A stretch of DNA of 13,766 nucleotides from Alphaproteobacteria bacterium. Its GTDB lineage: Bacteria; Pseudomonadota; Alphaproteobacteria; JAJFFI01. Shown here one piece after another: positions 1 to 6,128 of the stretch; within the stretch, counting starts at the first letter, position 1; each line of letters opens with the position of its first letter. The stretch lies in contig JAJFFI010000471.1 of assembly GCA_021776755.1 (NCBI GenBank), forward strand, positions 1-13,766, written 5' to 3'. A model generated the notes under the pieces. It saw nothing but the letters and a program-made list of their open reading frames with translations. It ran no database searches and was not told the origin of the DNA. A program made the translations under genes and the position numbers.

Positions 1-529
1 GATGGGACATGAAATAGCGCGTTTCCAGGCCTTTTAGGGCATCAGCGTCATCCGCGAGCGATTCGACTTCGGCAGGGGTCAATCCGAGCCGCGCCATGCC
101 GGTATCGACATGGACGATGGCCGCCAGCGGCGTGCCGCCGCTCTCGGCATGGGCCTTCCAGCCGGCGATCTGGCCCGGATCGTTGAGCACCGGCGTCAGG
201 CCGTGTTCGGTGAAGAGCGGGGCGGTGCCCGGCAAGGGGCCGTTCAGGATGAAGATCTCGTGGCCGGGCAGGGCGGCGCGGAGCCGGATGCCTTCCTCGA
301 TCTGGGCGACGAAAAAATGGCGGCAACCTTCGGCGGCCAATCGGTTGGCCACGATTGCCGCACCGAGCCCGTAGCCGTCGGCCTTTACGACCGCCGCACA
401 CGCGCCCGAGACTTCGCCGCGGAGCAGCCGGTAGTTGGCGGCCACCGCATCGAGGTCGATGGTGAGGACCGCCGAAGCCGCTGCCTCGGGAACGGTATTG
501 CGCCAGGGGGTAGTGGACGTGGCCGTCAT
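1..529 (-). CDS. alr: Alanine racemase, N-terminal part (gene cut by window start)
   Basis: Fold-type III PLP enzyme that interconverts L- and D-alanine in the cytoplasm, supplying D-Ala for peptidoglycan. Reading left from ATG at 529, 176 codons are visible and the frame stays open to the window edge; the family is usually 350-390 residues, so roughly half is missing. Residues 21-27 (VLTIDLD) begin the barrel. AVVKADGYGLGA at 46-57 is the PLP-lysine motif, with Lys49 the expected Schiff-base residue. VHVDTGMARLG follows, and the last visible residues FMSH fit the family. The second catalytic residue, a tyrosine, lies outside. The gene starts 54 nt after the dnaB stop on the same strand and may be co-transcribed with it. 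No Shine-Dalgarno sequence precedes the ATG, but a TATAAC -10-like hexamer lies at 539-544. Identity is firm from the motifs; the exact start is less so. Confidence 0.93.
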   Translation of the reverse strand, partial: MTATSTTPWRNTVPEAAASAVLTIDLDAVAANYRLLRGEVSGACAAVVKADGYGLGAAIVANRLAAEGCRHFFVAQIEEGIRLRAALPGHEIFILNGPLPGTAPLFTEHGLTPVLNDPGQIAGWKAHAESGGTPLAAIVHVDTGMARLGLTPAEVESLADDADALKGLETRYFMSH

Positions 530-538
530 GCGGCGCAC

Positions 539-544
539 GTTATA
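539..544 (-). promoter_or_regulatory. Possible -10 element just upstream of alr
   Basis: On the minus strand the sequence reads TATAAC, inside a longer TATATAAC stretch. It ends 9 bases before the alr ATG, which would place transcription start about 3 nt before the start codon. No convincing -35 hexamer is seen at 16-18 nt; TTTCCT is the nearest. This is a sequence match only. Confidence 0.3.
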
Positions 545-583
545 TATCGCGCGGCATCGCAAGGAAACCGGCGCGGCAAGCGA

Positions 584-2122
584 TCAGTGCGCTTCCGGCA
601 GATGATCGTCCCGGGTGAAGTCCGAAAAGCGCGTGAAACGATGCTCGAAGTGCAGTTCGGCGGTGCCGACGGGCCCGTGCCGCTGCTTTGCGACGATCAC
701 CTCGGCGAGGTTTTTCACGCGGTCCATTTCCTGCTGCCATTCGTCGCGTTTCGGGTCGCCCTCCGGCACCTGTTTCTGCAGCAGGTAGTATTCCTCGCGG
801 TAAACGAACATGACGACGTCGGCGTCCTGCTCGATGGAGCCCGATTCCCGCAGGTCCGAGAGATGCGGGCGCTTGTCGTCGCGCTGCTCGACCGCGCGGG
901 AAAGCTGCGAGAGCGCCAGCACCGGCACGTCGAGTTCCTTGGCGATGGCCTTCAGACCCCGGGTCACTTCGGAGATTTCCTGCACCCGGCCGTCGTAGCG
1001 CTGGCCGGGCGTGGGTTGCATCAACTGGAGGTAGTCGACCACGATCAGCGAGAGATTATGCTGCCGCTTGAGCCTGCGTGCGCGGGTGCGGAGCGCCGAG
1101 ATGGAGAGCGCCGGCGTGTCGTCGATGAACAGCGGCAGGTTCGCAAGTGTCTGACTTGCCTGCACGAATCGCGGAAAATCGTCTTCCCGCACATTGCCGC
1201 GGCGGATGTCGTGCGAGGAAACCTCTGAAACCTCGGCGAGAATTCTGGTGGCGAGTTCGTCGGTCGACATCTCGAGCGAGAAGAAGCCCACGACCGCGCC
1301 GGTCTTGGCGATCGTCGCGCCCTTTTCGTCGCGGCCCTCGCGGTAGGCCATCGCGGCATTGAGCGCGATATTGGTGGCAAGCGACGTCTTGCCCATGGCC
1401 GGGCGCCCGGCAAGGATGATCAGGCCCGACTTGTGGAGCCCGCCCAGCAACTGGTCGAGGTCGCGGAGCCCGGTCGCGACACCGGAAAGCTGCCCGTCGT
1501 TCTTGTAGGCGCTTTCGGCAAGCTCGATCGCGCCCTGCAGTGCGATATTGAACGGTGTCGCCCCGCTTTCGACTTCGCCCTGCTCGGCAAGTTGATAAAG
1601 ACCCTGTTCGCCCATCTCGATCTGGTCGGTCGCCGAGACGTCGAGATCGTAGTCGAAGGCCCGGTTCACCATCTCCTCGCCGAGCCCGATGAGCTCGCGC
1701 CGGAGATGGCGGTCGAAAATCATGCGCCCGTAGTCGTTCGCGTTGTGCACGTTGACGATGGCGCCTGCGAGACGGGCCAGATACTCCGCACCGCCGATCT
1801 CCTCCAGGGAGGAGTCTTGCTCAAAGTAGTCGCGGAGTGTGATGGGATCGGCGATCTGGCCCGCATCGATCAGGCGGCCTGCGGCCTCGAAAATGCGGCC
1901 GTGCCGCGCGTCCGCAAAATGCCACGGACGCAGGAACTCCCCAACCCGCTCATAGGCCTTGTTGGAGACCAGAAGCGAGCCCAGCAATGCCATTTCGGCT
2001 TCGAAATTGTGGGGCGGGGAACGGAAGCCCGCGCCGGCCGACGCGTCCTCCCCGCTGCTGCGGAGCGGAGTGACGTTCGAATCCCGAGGGTCTTGAGGGC
2101 TGTCTTGGTTGGGTGAGTCCAT
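584..2122 (-). CDS. dnaB: Replicative DNA helicase DnaB
   Basis: Hexameric 5'-3' helicase that unwinds the replication fork and recruits primase DnaG. The protein is 512 residues, slightly longer than the 460-500 usual. Residues 1-35 are a low-complexity leader. The N-terminal DnaB domain starts at about 36 (PPHNFEAEMALLGSLL). The RecA-like C-terminal domain carries Walker A GRPAMGKTS at 239-247 (Lys245), FFSLEMS at 280-286, and Walker B LIVVDYLQLM at 359-368. The DLRESGSIEQDAD motif is at 423-435. A short insert at about 261-276 (REGRDEKGAT and after) and the charged stretch near 447-468 resemble other alphaproteobacterial DnaB proteins, from memory. ATG at 2122 is the longest start, but its SD is poor: GGAG lies 14 nt away. 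The gene lies downstream of the rplI terminator and so needs its own promoter; a candidate overlaps the start region. alr follows after 54 nt. Confidence 0.97.
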   Translation of the reverse strand: MDSPNQDSPQDPRDSNVTPLRSSGEDASAGAGFRSPPHNFEAEMALLGSLLVSNKAYERVGEFLRPWHFADARHGRIFEAAGRLIDAGQIADPITLRDYFEQDSSLEEIGGAEYLARLAGAIVNVHNANDYGRMIFDRHLRRELIGLGEEMVNRAFDYDLDVSATDQIEMGEQGLYQLAEQGEVESGATPFNIALQGAIELAESAYKNDGQLSGVATGLRDLDQLLGGLHKSGLIILAGRPAMGKTSLATNIALNAAMAYREGRDEKGATIAKTGAVVGFFSLEMSTDELATRILAEVSEVSSHDIRRGNVREDDFPRFVQASQTLANLPLFIDDTPALSISALRTRARRLKRQHNLSLIVVDYLQLMQPTPGQRYDGRVQEISEVTRGLKAIAKELDVPVLALSQLSRAVEQRDDKRPHLSDLRESGSIEQDADVVMFVYREEYYLLQKQVPEGDPKRDEWQQEMDRVKNLAEVIVAKQRHGPVGTAELHFEHRFTRFSDFTRDDHLPEAH

Positions 2123-2127
2123 CCGAC

Positions 2128-2157
2128 GATAAAGCGCTCCGCCGGTGACGTCATCAA
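2128..2157 (-). promoter_or_regulatory. Candidate dnaB promoter, close to the start codon
   Basis: Minus strand reads TTGATG (2152-2157), an 18-nt spacer, then TTTATC (2128-2133). The -10-like hexamer ends 5 nt before the dnaB ATG, so the predicted transcript would begin at about the start codon. A perfect 8-bp palindrome TGACGTCA (2146-2153) overlaps the -35. This is a match to the sigma-70 consensus only; a promoter further upstream is not excluded. Confidence 0.35.
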
Positions 2158-2175
2158 GGCGAATATGATTCGCCT
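2157..2175. repeat. Perfect 8-bp inverted repeat upstream of dnaB, operator-like
   Basis: AGGCGAAT, then a 3-nt spacer (ATG), then ATTCGCCT: 8 of 8 bases pair across 19 bp. It abuts the candidate dnaB -35. A third half-site, GATTCGCC, recurs at 2226-2233. The geometry fits a dimeric repressor or activator site. There is no T-run, so it is not a terminator. The binding protein is unknown. Confidence 0.5.
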
Positions 2176-2239
2176 CAGAGGATAGATTTCCACAGCCTGT
2201 GAACTACGGGAGTAAGTCGGCGTCCGATTCGCCGTGCGC

Positions 2240-2287
2240 AAAAGAAAAAGGGCAGGGGCGGCGTCATGAACGCGCGCTCCCTGCCCT
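2240..2287 (-). terminator. Rho-independent terminator of the rpsF-rpsR-rplI operon
   Basis: Read on the minus strand, AGGGCAGGG (2279-2287) pairs with CCCTGCCCT (2249-2257), a perfect 9-bp GC-rich stem. An inner 4-bp pairing (ACGC/GCGT at 2270-2273 and 2261-2264) shortens the loop. A T-rich tail, TTTTTCTTTT, follows at 2240-2249. The stem lies 37 nt after the rplI stop and separates the ribosomal operon from dnaB. Confidence 0.9.
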
Positions 2288-2324
2288 GAAACTTCGAAGA
2301 TGGCCGCCAGACAGCCGGCAGCAA

Positions 2325-3032
2325 TCAATCGGTCTTGGTGTCGTCTTCCGATTCGGTGCTTTCGCCGCCGCCGTCTTCAGCGGAGGTGACATCGACGGTG
2401 CCCTCTTCGCTGTCCTGGCCGGCCAGACGCTCTTCCTCGGCCTCGGCGATGATTTCCTCGGGGTTCTCGAAGAACTCCTCGGCCACATCCTCCGAGATGC
2501 CTTCGTCGATGACATCCTGGATATCGCCTTCGCGGCGCTCTTCCTCGGTGACGGCGCGGCCCATCTCGGCCTGCACCAGCGCCTCTTCCTCGGTCTTGGC
2601 GACGTTCAGCGTGATCTCGACAGAAACTTCCGGATGCAGCCGGATCGAGACGGCATGCAGACCCAGGGTCTTGATCGGGGTCTGGATGTCGACCTGACGG
2701 CGGTCGATCGAGACACCTTGCTCGGCAAGGCCATCGGCGACATCGCGCGACTGGACCGAACCATAGAGCTGCCCCGACTCACCGGCCTGTCGGATCACGA
2801 TCAGCGACTTGCCCTCGACCTGGCTGCCGACACTCTCGGCCTCCTTGCGGGCGTCGAGGTTGCGCGCCTCGAGGTCCTTCTTGCGGGTCTCGAACTCGGC
2901 GAGATTGTGCTTCGTCGCCCGCAGCGCCTTGGCCTGCGGCAGCAGGAAGTTGCGCGCATAGCCCGGCTTTACCGTGACCACGTCGCCCATCTGGCCGAGC
3001 TTTTCGATGCGTTCAAGCAGTATGACGTCCAT
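2325..3032 (-). CDS. rplI: 50S ribosomal protein L9 with long acidic C-terminal tail
   Basis: L9 binds 23S rRNA near the L1 stalk base and helps hold reading-frame fidelity. The protein is 235 residues against about 149 in E. coli. The N-terminal rRNA-binding domain is at 1-50: [19 protein letters not shown], then [17 protein letters not shown] connecting helix spans about 45-75, and the C-terminal domain about 76-147, including [16 protein letters not shown] and the end [13 protein letters not shown]. Residues 148-235 are an added glutamate- and aspartate-rich tail (for example [21 protein letters not shown]) of no recognised fold. The start is fixed by AGGAGGG, which overlaps the rpsR stop and lies 7 nt before the ATG. 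The gap to rpsR is 12 nt, so the two are co-transcribed and possibly translationally coupled. The operon ends at the terminator just downstream. Confidence 0.97.
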   Translation of the reverse strand: MDVILLERIEKLGQMGDVVTVKPGYARNFLLPQAKALRATKHNLAEFETRKKDLEARNLDARKEAESVGSQVEGKSLIVIRQAGESGQLYGSVQSRDVADGLAEQGVSIDRRQVDIQTPIKTLGLHAVSIRLHPEVSVEITLNVAKTEEEALVQAEMGRAVTEEERREGDIQDVIDEGISEDVAEEFFENPEEIIAEAEEERLAGQDSEEGTVDVTSAEDGGGESTESEDDTKTD

Positions 3033-3044
3033 GTTCCAGCCCTC

Positions 3045-3281
3045 CTACTGCACGATGTAGGGCAGGAGCCCGAGGAAGCGCGCCCGCTTGATCGCCTTCG
3101 ACAGCAAGCGCTGCTTCTTGGCGGACACCGCGGTGATGCGGCTCGGAACGATCTTGCCCCGCTCGGAGATGTAACGCTGCAGAAGCTTGGTGTCCTTGTA
3201 GTCGATCGCCGGCGCGCCGGGGCCGGAGAACGGACAGGTCTTCTTGCGGCGGAAAAACGGTCTGCGTCCTGCGGGTCTCAT
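3045..3281 (-). CDS. rpsR: 30S ribosomal protein S18
   Basis: S18 pairs with S6 on the platform of the small subunit and binds the central domain of 16S rRNA. The protein is 78 residues, normal for the family. [14 protein letters not shown] near the N-terminus is the usual S18 head. It is followed by [19 protein letters not shown] and the conserved block [20 protein letters not shown], then [10 protein letters not shown] at the end. Its ATG overlaps the rpsF stop in an ATGA (3278-3281), which suggests translational coupling with its partner S6. rplI follows after 12 nt. Confidence 0.98.
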   Translation of the reverse strand: MRPAGRRPFFRRKKTCPFSGPGAPAIDYKDTKLLQRYISERGKIVPSRITAVSAKKQRLLSKAIKRARFLGLLPYIVQ

Positions 3282-3826
3282 GTCTCGTCTCCATCGTCAC
3301 TCTTGGCGCCGCCCTTATCGTCCGCGCCGCCCTCATCGTCGGACTTCTGGGCCTTCGGGGCATCGTCAGCCTTCGGGGCATCGTCAGCCTTCTTGCCATC
3401 GTCAGCCTTCTTGCCGTCGTCGGTCTTGTTGTCGTCGTCGTGCTTGCCACGCGGCCCGCGGTCGTCGCGGTCACGCCCGCCACGGTCGTCACGGTCGCGG
3501 CCACCCTTGTTCTTCATCATCACCGACGGCTCTTCCTCAAGCTCGTCGACGCGAATTGTAAGGTAGCGCAGGATGTCGTCATGGAGGCGCATCTGCCGTT
3601 CCATCTCGACGACAGCATCGGACGGGCCGTCGATGTTCATCAGCAGATAGTGACCCTTGCGGTTCTTCTTGATGCGGTAGGTCAGGTTCTTGAGACCCCA
3701 ATACTCGGTCTTGGTCACCGACCCGCCATTTTCGCCGACCAGGCCGGAGAAAGTCTCCGCCAAGGCTTCGGCTTGCGCGCCGGAGATATCCTGACGCGCA
3801 ATAAATACGTGTTCGTAGTAGGCCAT
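3278..3826 (-). CDS. rpsF: 30S ribosomal protein S6 with charged repeat tail
   Basis: S6 forms a heterodimer with S18 in the 30S platform. The protein is 182 residues against about 131-135 in E. coli. The ferredoxin-like core is at 1-98: [34 protein letters not shown], then [15 protein letters not shown]. Beyond residue 105 is an extra charged tail. It holds two copies of [12 protein letters not shown] units (110-125), then five hexapeptide units (130-159: [12 protein letters not shown] twice, DDAPKA twice), then an Asp/Gly-rich end. The start at 3826 is chosen because MAYYEHVF is the family N-terminus and AAGGGAG lies 7 nt upstream. The frame is open 26 codons further, but that part has no support. 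It is first in its operon, with a promoter and structured leader upstream, and overlaps rpsR by 4 nt. Confidence 0.97.
   Translation of the reverse strand: MAYYEHVFIARQDISGAQAEALAETFSGLVGENGGSVTKTEYWGLKNLTYRIKKNRKGHYLLMNIDGPSDAVVEMERQMRLHDDILRYLTIRVDELEEEPSVMMKNKGGRDRDDRGGRDRDDRGPRGKHDDDNKTDDGKKADDGKKADDAPKADDAPKAQKSDDEGGADDKGGAKSDDGDET
3350..3509 (-). repeat. In-frame tandem repeats in the 3' end of rpsF
   Basis: Five 18-nt units (3350-3439) encode [24 protein letters not shown] and DDAPKA. The last two units are identical at DNA level. Two 24-nt units (about 3451-3505) encode [12 protein letters not shown] repeats. Every unit is a multiple of three, so copy changes keep frame. This looks like slippage-type growth of a disordered tail. 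Confidence 0.8.
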
Positions 3827-3861
3827 TCGGGCACTCCCTTCGGCTGTTCTGGGTCCGGTGC

Positions 3862-3899
3862 TTCCGGCATCTGCCGTCATCAGCGTGTCTCGGCCGGAA
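3862..3899 (-). promoter_or_regulatory. Leader hairpin upstream of rpsF, possible S6:S18 autoregulatory site
   Basis: On the minus strand TTCCGGC (3893-3899) pairs with GCCGGAA (3862-3868), 7 bp. Inside, GCUG and CGGC close an AUGA loop, leaving an asymmetric internal loop of 8 and 4 nt. It lies in the roughly 150-nt rpsF leader, 35 nt before the start codon. rpsF leaders in many bacteria carry a hairpin with an unpaired CCG bound by the S6:S18 dimer. I see the hairpin, but I cannot place that CCG with certainty. Confidence 0.4.
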
Positions 3900-3984
3900 C
3901 ACATGAGGCGCGAGACGCGGACCTAGCCGACGCTGGGCGGATGATCCGCATACAGGGCCGGCAAGGAGCTATGTAAGCGGCGCG

Positions 3985-4012
3985 GTTATACAGGATTTGT
4001 GCAGCCGTGCAA
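3985..4012 (-). promoter_or_regulatory. Promoter of rpsF-rpsR-rplI
   Basis: The minus strand reads TTGCAC (4007-4012), a 16-nt spacer, then TATAAC (3985-3990). Four of six bases match at the -35 and five of six at the -10 of the sigma-70 consensus. The predicted start is near 3978, giving a leader of about 150 nt before the rpsF ATG. It is divergent from the fabD promoter 57 nt away. Confidence 0.65.
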
Positions 4013-4068
4013 GGGGTTCGGGGCGGACGTACACGAGCCGGCGCGCGCTTTGGTCCGGGCCGCTGTTC

Positions 4069-4096
4069 TTGACTGCGGTAGGCGGTGCGCTATGAC
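4069..4096 (+). promoter_or_regulatory. Promoter of the fab cluster (fabD)
   Basis: TTGACT (4069-4074), a 16-nt spacer, then TATGAC (4091-4096). The -35 matches consensus at five of six positions. The predicted start is near 4103, leaving a 5' untranslated leader of about 70 nt before the fabD ATG. It also argues against any fabD start upstream of 4103, such as the GTG at 4085. Together with the rpsF promoter it accounts for the 345-bp gap 3827-4171, where I see no gene. Confidence 0.65.
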
Positions 4097-4171
4097 TGCG
4101 CGAACAACATCGAACGCTCGGGCGCCGGTCGGTTGCCGGAGGCGGAACGGGCGGCAATCGGGGGAGATCAT

Positions 4172-5116
4172 ATGGCGCGCGCATTCGTGTTTCCGGGGCA
4201 GGGGTCCCAGGCGGTTGGCATGGGCCGGGAACTGGCCGAGGCATTTCCGGTCGCGGCCCATCTCTTCGATGAAGTCAACGACGCGCTCGGCCAGGATCTT
4301 CGAAAACTGATGTTCGAGGGCCCCGATGACGAGCTCATGCTCACCGAAAACGCCCAGCCGGCGCTGATGTCGGTCAGCCTTGCGGTGGTGCGGGTGCTGG
4401 AGAAAGAGGGCGGCATCACAGTCGCGCGCGGCTGCGAATACGTGGCCGGACACTCGCTCGGCGAATATTCGGCGCTGTGCGCAGCGGGTTCGCTCTCGGT
4501 TGCGCATACGGCGCAACTTCTCAAGACCCGCGGCAAGGCCATGCAGAAGGCGGTTCCTGTCGGGGAAGGCGCGATGGCAGCGCTCCTCGGGATCGGGATC
4601 GATGTTGCGCGCGAGGTCGCGGACGAAGCGAGCGAGGGCGACGAAGTCTGCCAGGTTGCGAACGACAACGATCCGGGCCAGGTCGTCGTCAGCGGCACCA
4701 AGGCCGCCGTCGAGCGGGCTATCGAGATCGCCAAGGAGAAGGGCGCCAAGCGCGGCGTCCTGTTGCCGGTCTCCGCACCTTTTCACTGCAGTCTGATGCA
4801 GCCCGCGGCGGACGCCATGAAGTCCGCGCTCGGCGAGATTGTCATCGCGCCCCCGGTGGTGCCGGTCGTTGCCAACGTTACGGCCGAGCCGGTCAGCGAC
4901 CCCGACATGATCCGGGCGCTTCTGGTGGAGCAGGTGACGGCGACGGTGCGCTGGCGGGAAACCGTGCTGCGCTTGCGCAAGGACGGCGTCGACACGGTGG
5001 TCGAGCTCGGAGCGGGCAAAGTCCTCGCGGGCCTCGTGCGCCGCATCGACCGGGAGTTCACCTCATCCTCGGTGGGAACGCCGGCGGATGTAGACGCTTT
5101 TCTTGGCGTATCCTGA
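4172..5116 (+). CDS. fabD: Malonyl-CoA:ACP transacylase
   Basis: Transfers malonate from malonyl-CoA to acyl carrier protein, giving the extender unit of type II fatty acid synthesis in the cytosol. The protein is 314 residues, the normal size. FPGQGSQ at 7-13 forms the oxyanion region. The nucleophile elbow GHSLG at 93-97 carries Ser95. Arg120 in KTRGKAMQ binds the malonyl carboxylate, and His205 in SAPFHCSLM is the second catalytic residue. Gln254 in VEQVTATVRW and the VELGAGKVLAGL block near 277-288 also fit. The start at 4172 is chosen because MARAFVFPGQGSQ is the family N-terminus and GGGGGAG lies 5 nt upstream; the frame is open for 29 more codons but without support. It is first in the fab cluster, and fabG follows after 42 nt. 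Confidence 0.98.
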   Translation: MARAFVFPGQGSQAVGMGRELAEAFPVAAHLFDEVNDALGQDLRKLMFEGPDDELMLTENAQPALMSVSLAVVRVLEKEGGITVARGCEYVAGHSLGEYSALCAAGSLSVAHTAQLLKTRGKAMQKAVPVGEGAMAALLGIGIDVAREVADEASEGDEVCQVANDNDPGQVVVSGTKAAVERAIEIAKEKGAKRGVLLPVSAPFHCSLMQPAADAMKSALGEIVIAPPVVPVVANVTAEPVSDPDMIRALLVEQVTATVRWRETVLRLRKDGVDTVVELGAGKVLAGLVRRIDREFTSSSVGTPADVDAFLGVS

Positions 5117-5132
5117 TCCGCGCCTGTATTAA
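5103..5132 (+). promoter_or_regulatory. Weak internal promoter candidate before fabG
   Basis: TTGGCG (5103-5108), an 18-nt spacer, then TATTAA (5127-5132). Each hexamer matches consensus at four of six positions. It overlaps the end of fabD and could give extra transcription of fabG. Sequence match only. Confidence 0.25.
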
Positions 5133-5133
5133 A

Positions 5134-5151
5134 CTGAACACCATTCAGGAG
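5134..5151 (+). promoter_or_regulatory. fabG ribosome binding site overlapped by a small inverted repeat
   Basis: AGGAG at 5147-5151 is the SD. Its spacing to the TTG at 5159 is 7 nt, but only 1 nt to the TTG at 5153, so it decides the start. CTGAA (5134-5138) and TTCAG (5144-5148) form a 5-bp inverted repeat with a 5-nt loop whose 3' arm overlaps the SD. Confidence 0.55.
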
Positions 5152-5158
5152 TTTGATT

Positions 5159-5896
5159 TTGTTTAATCTCGAAGGGAAAAAAGCGCTGGTGACCGGTGCT
5201 TCCGGCGGTATCGGGCGGAGCATTGCCGAGGTGCTGCACGCCAACGGCGCGACGGTCGCGCTCTCGGGCACCCGGGAGGATGCCCTGAAAGAGGTGCAGG
5301 ACGCGCTCGGCGATCGCGCCCATGTGACGCCCTGCAACCTGATGGATCTCGAAGCCGCCAAGGAACTTGCACCCCATGCGCACGAGGTGATGGACGGCCT
5401 CGATATCGTCGTCAACAACGCGGGCCTCACTCGCGACATGCTCTCGATGGCGATCAAGGACGAGAACTGGCAGCAGGTGATCGACGTCAACCTGACCGCC
5501 TCGTTCTTCATCGTCCGGGCAGCCCTCAAGACCATGACCCGGGCGCGCTGGGGGCGGATCGTCAATATCACCTCGATCGTCGGCGTCACCGGCAACGCGG
5601 GCCAGGCGAACTATGCGGCCTCCAAGGCCGGCATGATCGGCATGACGAAATCGATCGCCCAGGAAATCGCGAGCCGCAATATTACGGTGAACTGCGTGGC
5701 TCCCGGCTTCATCGAGACCGCGATGACCGACAAGCTGAACGACAAGCAGAAAGAGGCGATCATGCAGATCATCCCGGCGCGCCGGATGGGCACGCCGAGC
5801 GATATCGCCGCTGCCGTCCTCTATCTCTCGAGCGAGGAGGCGGCCTATGTCACTGGCCAGACCTTGCATGTGAATGGTGGAATGGCCATGATATGA
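5159..5896 (+). CDS. fabG: 3-oxoacyl-ACP reductase (TTG start)
   Basis: NADPH-dependent short-chain dehydrogenase that reduces 3-ketoacyl-ACP to 3-hydroxyacyl-ACP in each fatty acid elongation round. With the TTG start at 5159 the protein is 245 residues, and [19 protein letters not shown] matches the usual FabG beginning. The Rossmann glycine motif TGASGGIG is at 12-19 and NNAG at 86-89. The catalytic tetrad is Asn111 (DVNL), Ser139 (NITSIVG), Tyr152 and Lys156 (YAASK). PGFIETAMT follows at 182-190 and [12 protein letters not shown] near the end. A TTG two codons earlier (5153) is open but lies only 1 nt from the SD. It sits 42 nt after fabD and 271 nt before acpP. Context and motifs make it FabG rather than another SDR. 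Confidence 0.97.
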   Translation: MFNLEGKKALVTGASGGIGRSIAEVLHANGATVALSGTREDALKEVQDALGDRAHVTPCNLMDLEAAKELAPHAHEVMDGLDIVVNNAGLTRDMLSMAIKDENWQQVIDVNLTASFFIVRAALKTMTRARWGRIVNITSIVGVTGNAGQANYAASKAGMIGMTKSIAQEIASRNITVNCVAPGFIETAMTDKLNDKQKEAIMQIIPARRMGTPSDIAAAVLYLSSEEAAYVTGQTLHVNGGMAMI

Positions 5897-6097
5897 CCAT
5901 GCGCTTGCAGGCGTCTTAAGAGCCGTTCCGCGGCGCTTTCCCGGTCCTGCAAACTGTGTTACCAACCCGCCGCCTGCCGTGGCCCTGCCATGGAAACCGG
6001 CGCGAACATTTCGACCCAGTGTCCGGGTCTCGGCCTGGCGGCTTTGTGCCGCGGGGCTGGCAGAAATCTCCCGGACCGAAAAACGGAAAACAAAATC

Positions 6098-6128
6098 CGG
6101 TGCCTTGGCCTTACGGCTGCCGGCACCG
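6098..6128 (+). promoter_or_regulatory. Hairpin in the acpP upstream region
   Basis: CGGTGCC (6098-6104) pairs with GGCACCG (6122-6128), 7 bp. An inner GCC/GGC closes a TTAC loop (6108-6117), with a small internal loop between. No T-run follows, so it is not an intrinsic terminator. It ends 39 nt before the acpP ATG. The rest of the 5897-6167 gap holds no gene and no promoter I would call; TGTTAC at 5957 lacks a good -35. Confidence 0.4.

Noticed and set aside
110..1228. 372-codon plus-strand open frame over alr and dnaB
   Set aside because: Antisense to two genes with clear catalytic motifs; no recognisable domain. Long shadow frames are expected in GC-rich coding DNA.
2186..2194. DnaA-box-like ATTTCCACA upstream of dnaB
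   Set aside because: Only 7 of 9 match to TTATCCACA and single; too weak to claim DnaA control or an origin.
2199..3566. 455-codon plus-strand open frame over rplI, rpsR and rpsF
   Set aside because: Lies antisense to three ribosomal protein genes and crosses their terminator; the serine- and proline-rich end is the rpsF repeat read backwards.
3827..3904. Upstream extension of rpsF by 26 codons
   Set aside because: The S6 N-terminus is MAYYEHVF and has a strong SD; the extension runs through the structured leader.
4085..4171. Upstream GTG start for fabD
   Set aside because: It lies within the promoter, before the predicted transcription start, while ATG 4172 has GGGGGAG and the family N-terminus.
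5904..5930. Possible fabG terminator around CTTAAG
   Set aside because: The TCTTAAGA palindrome leaves no loop and no T-run follows.
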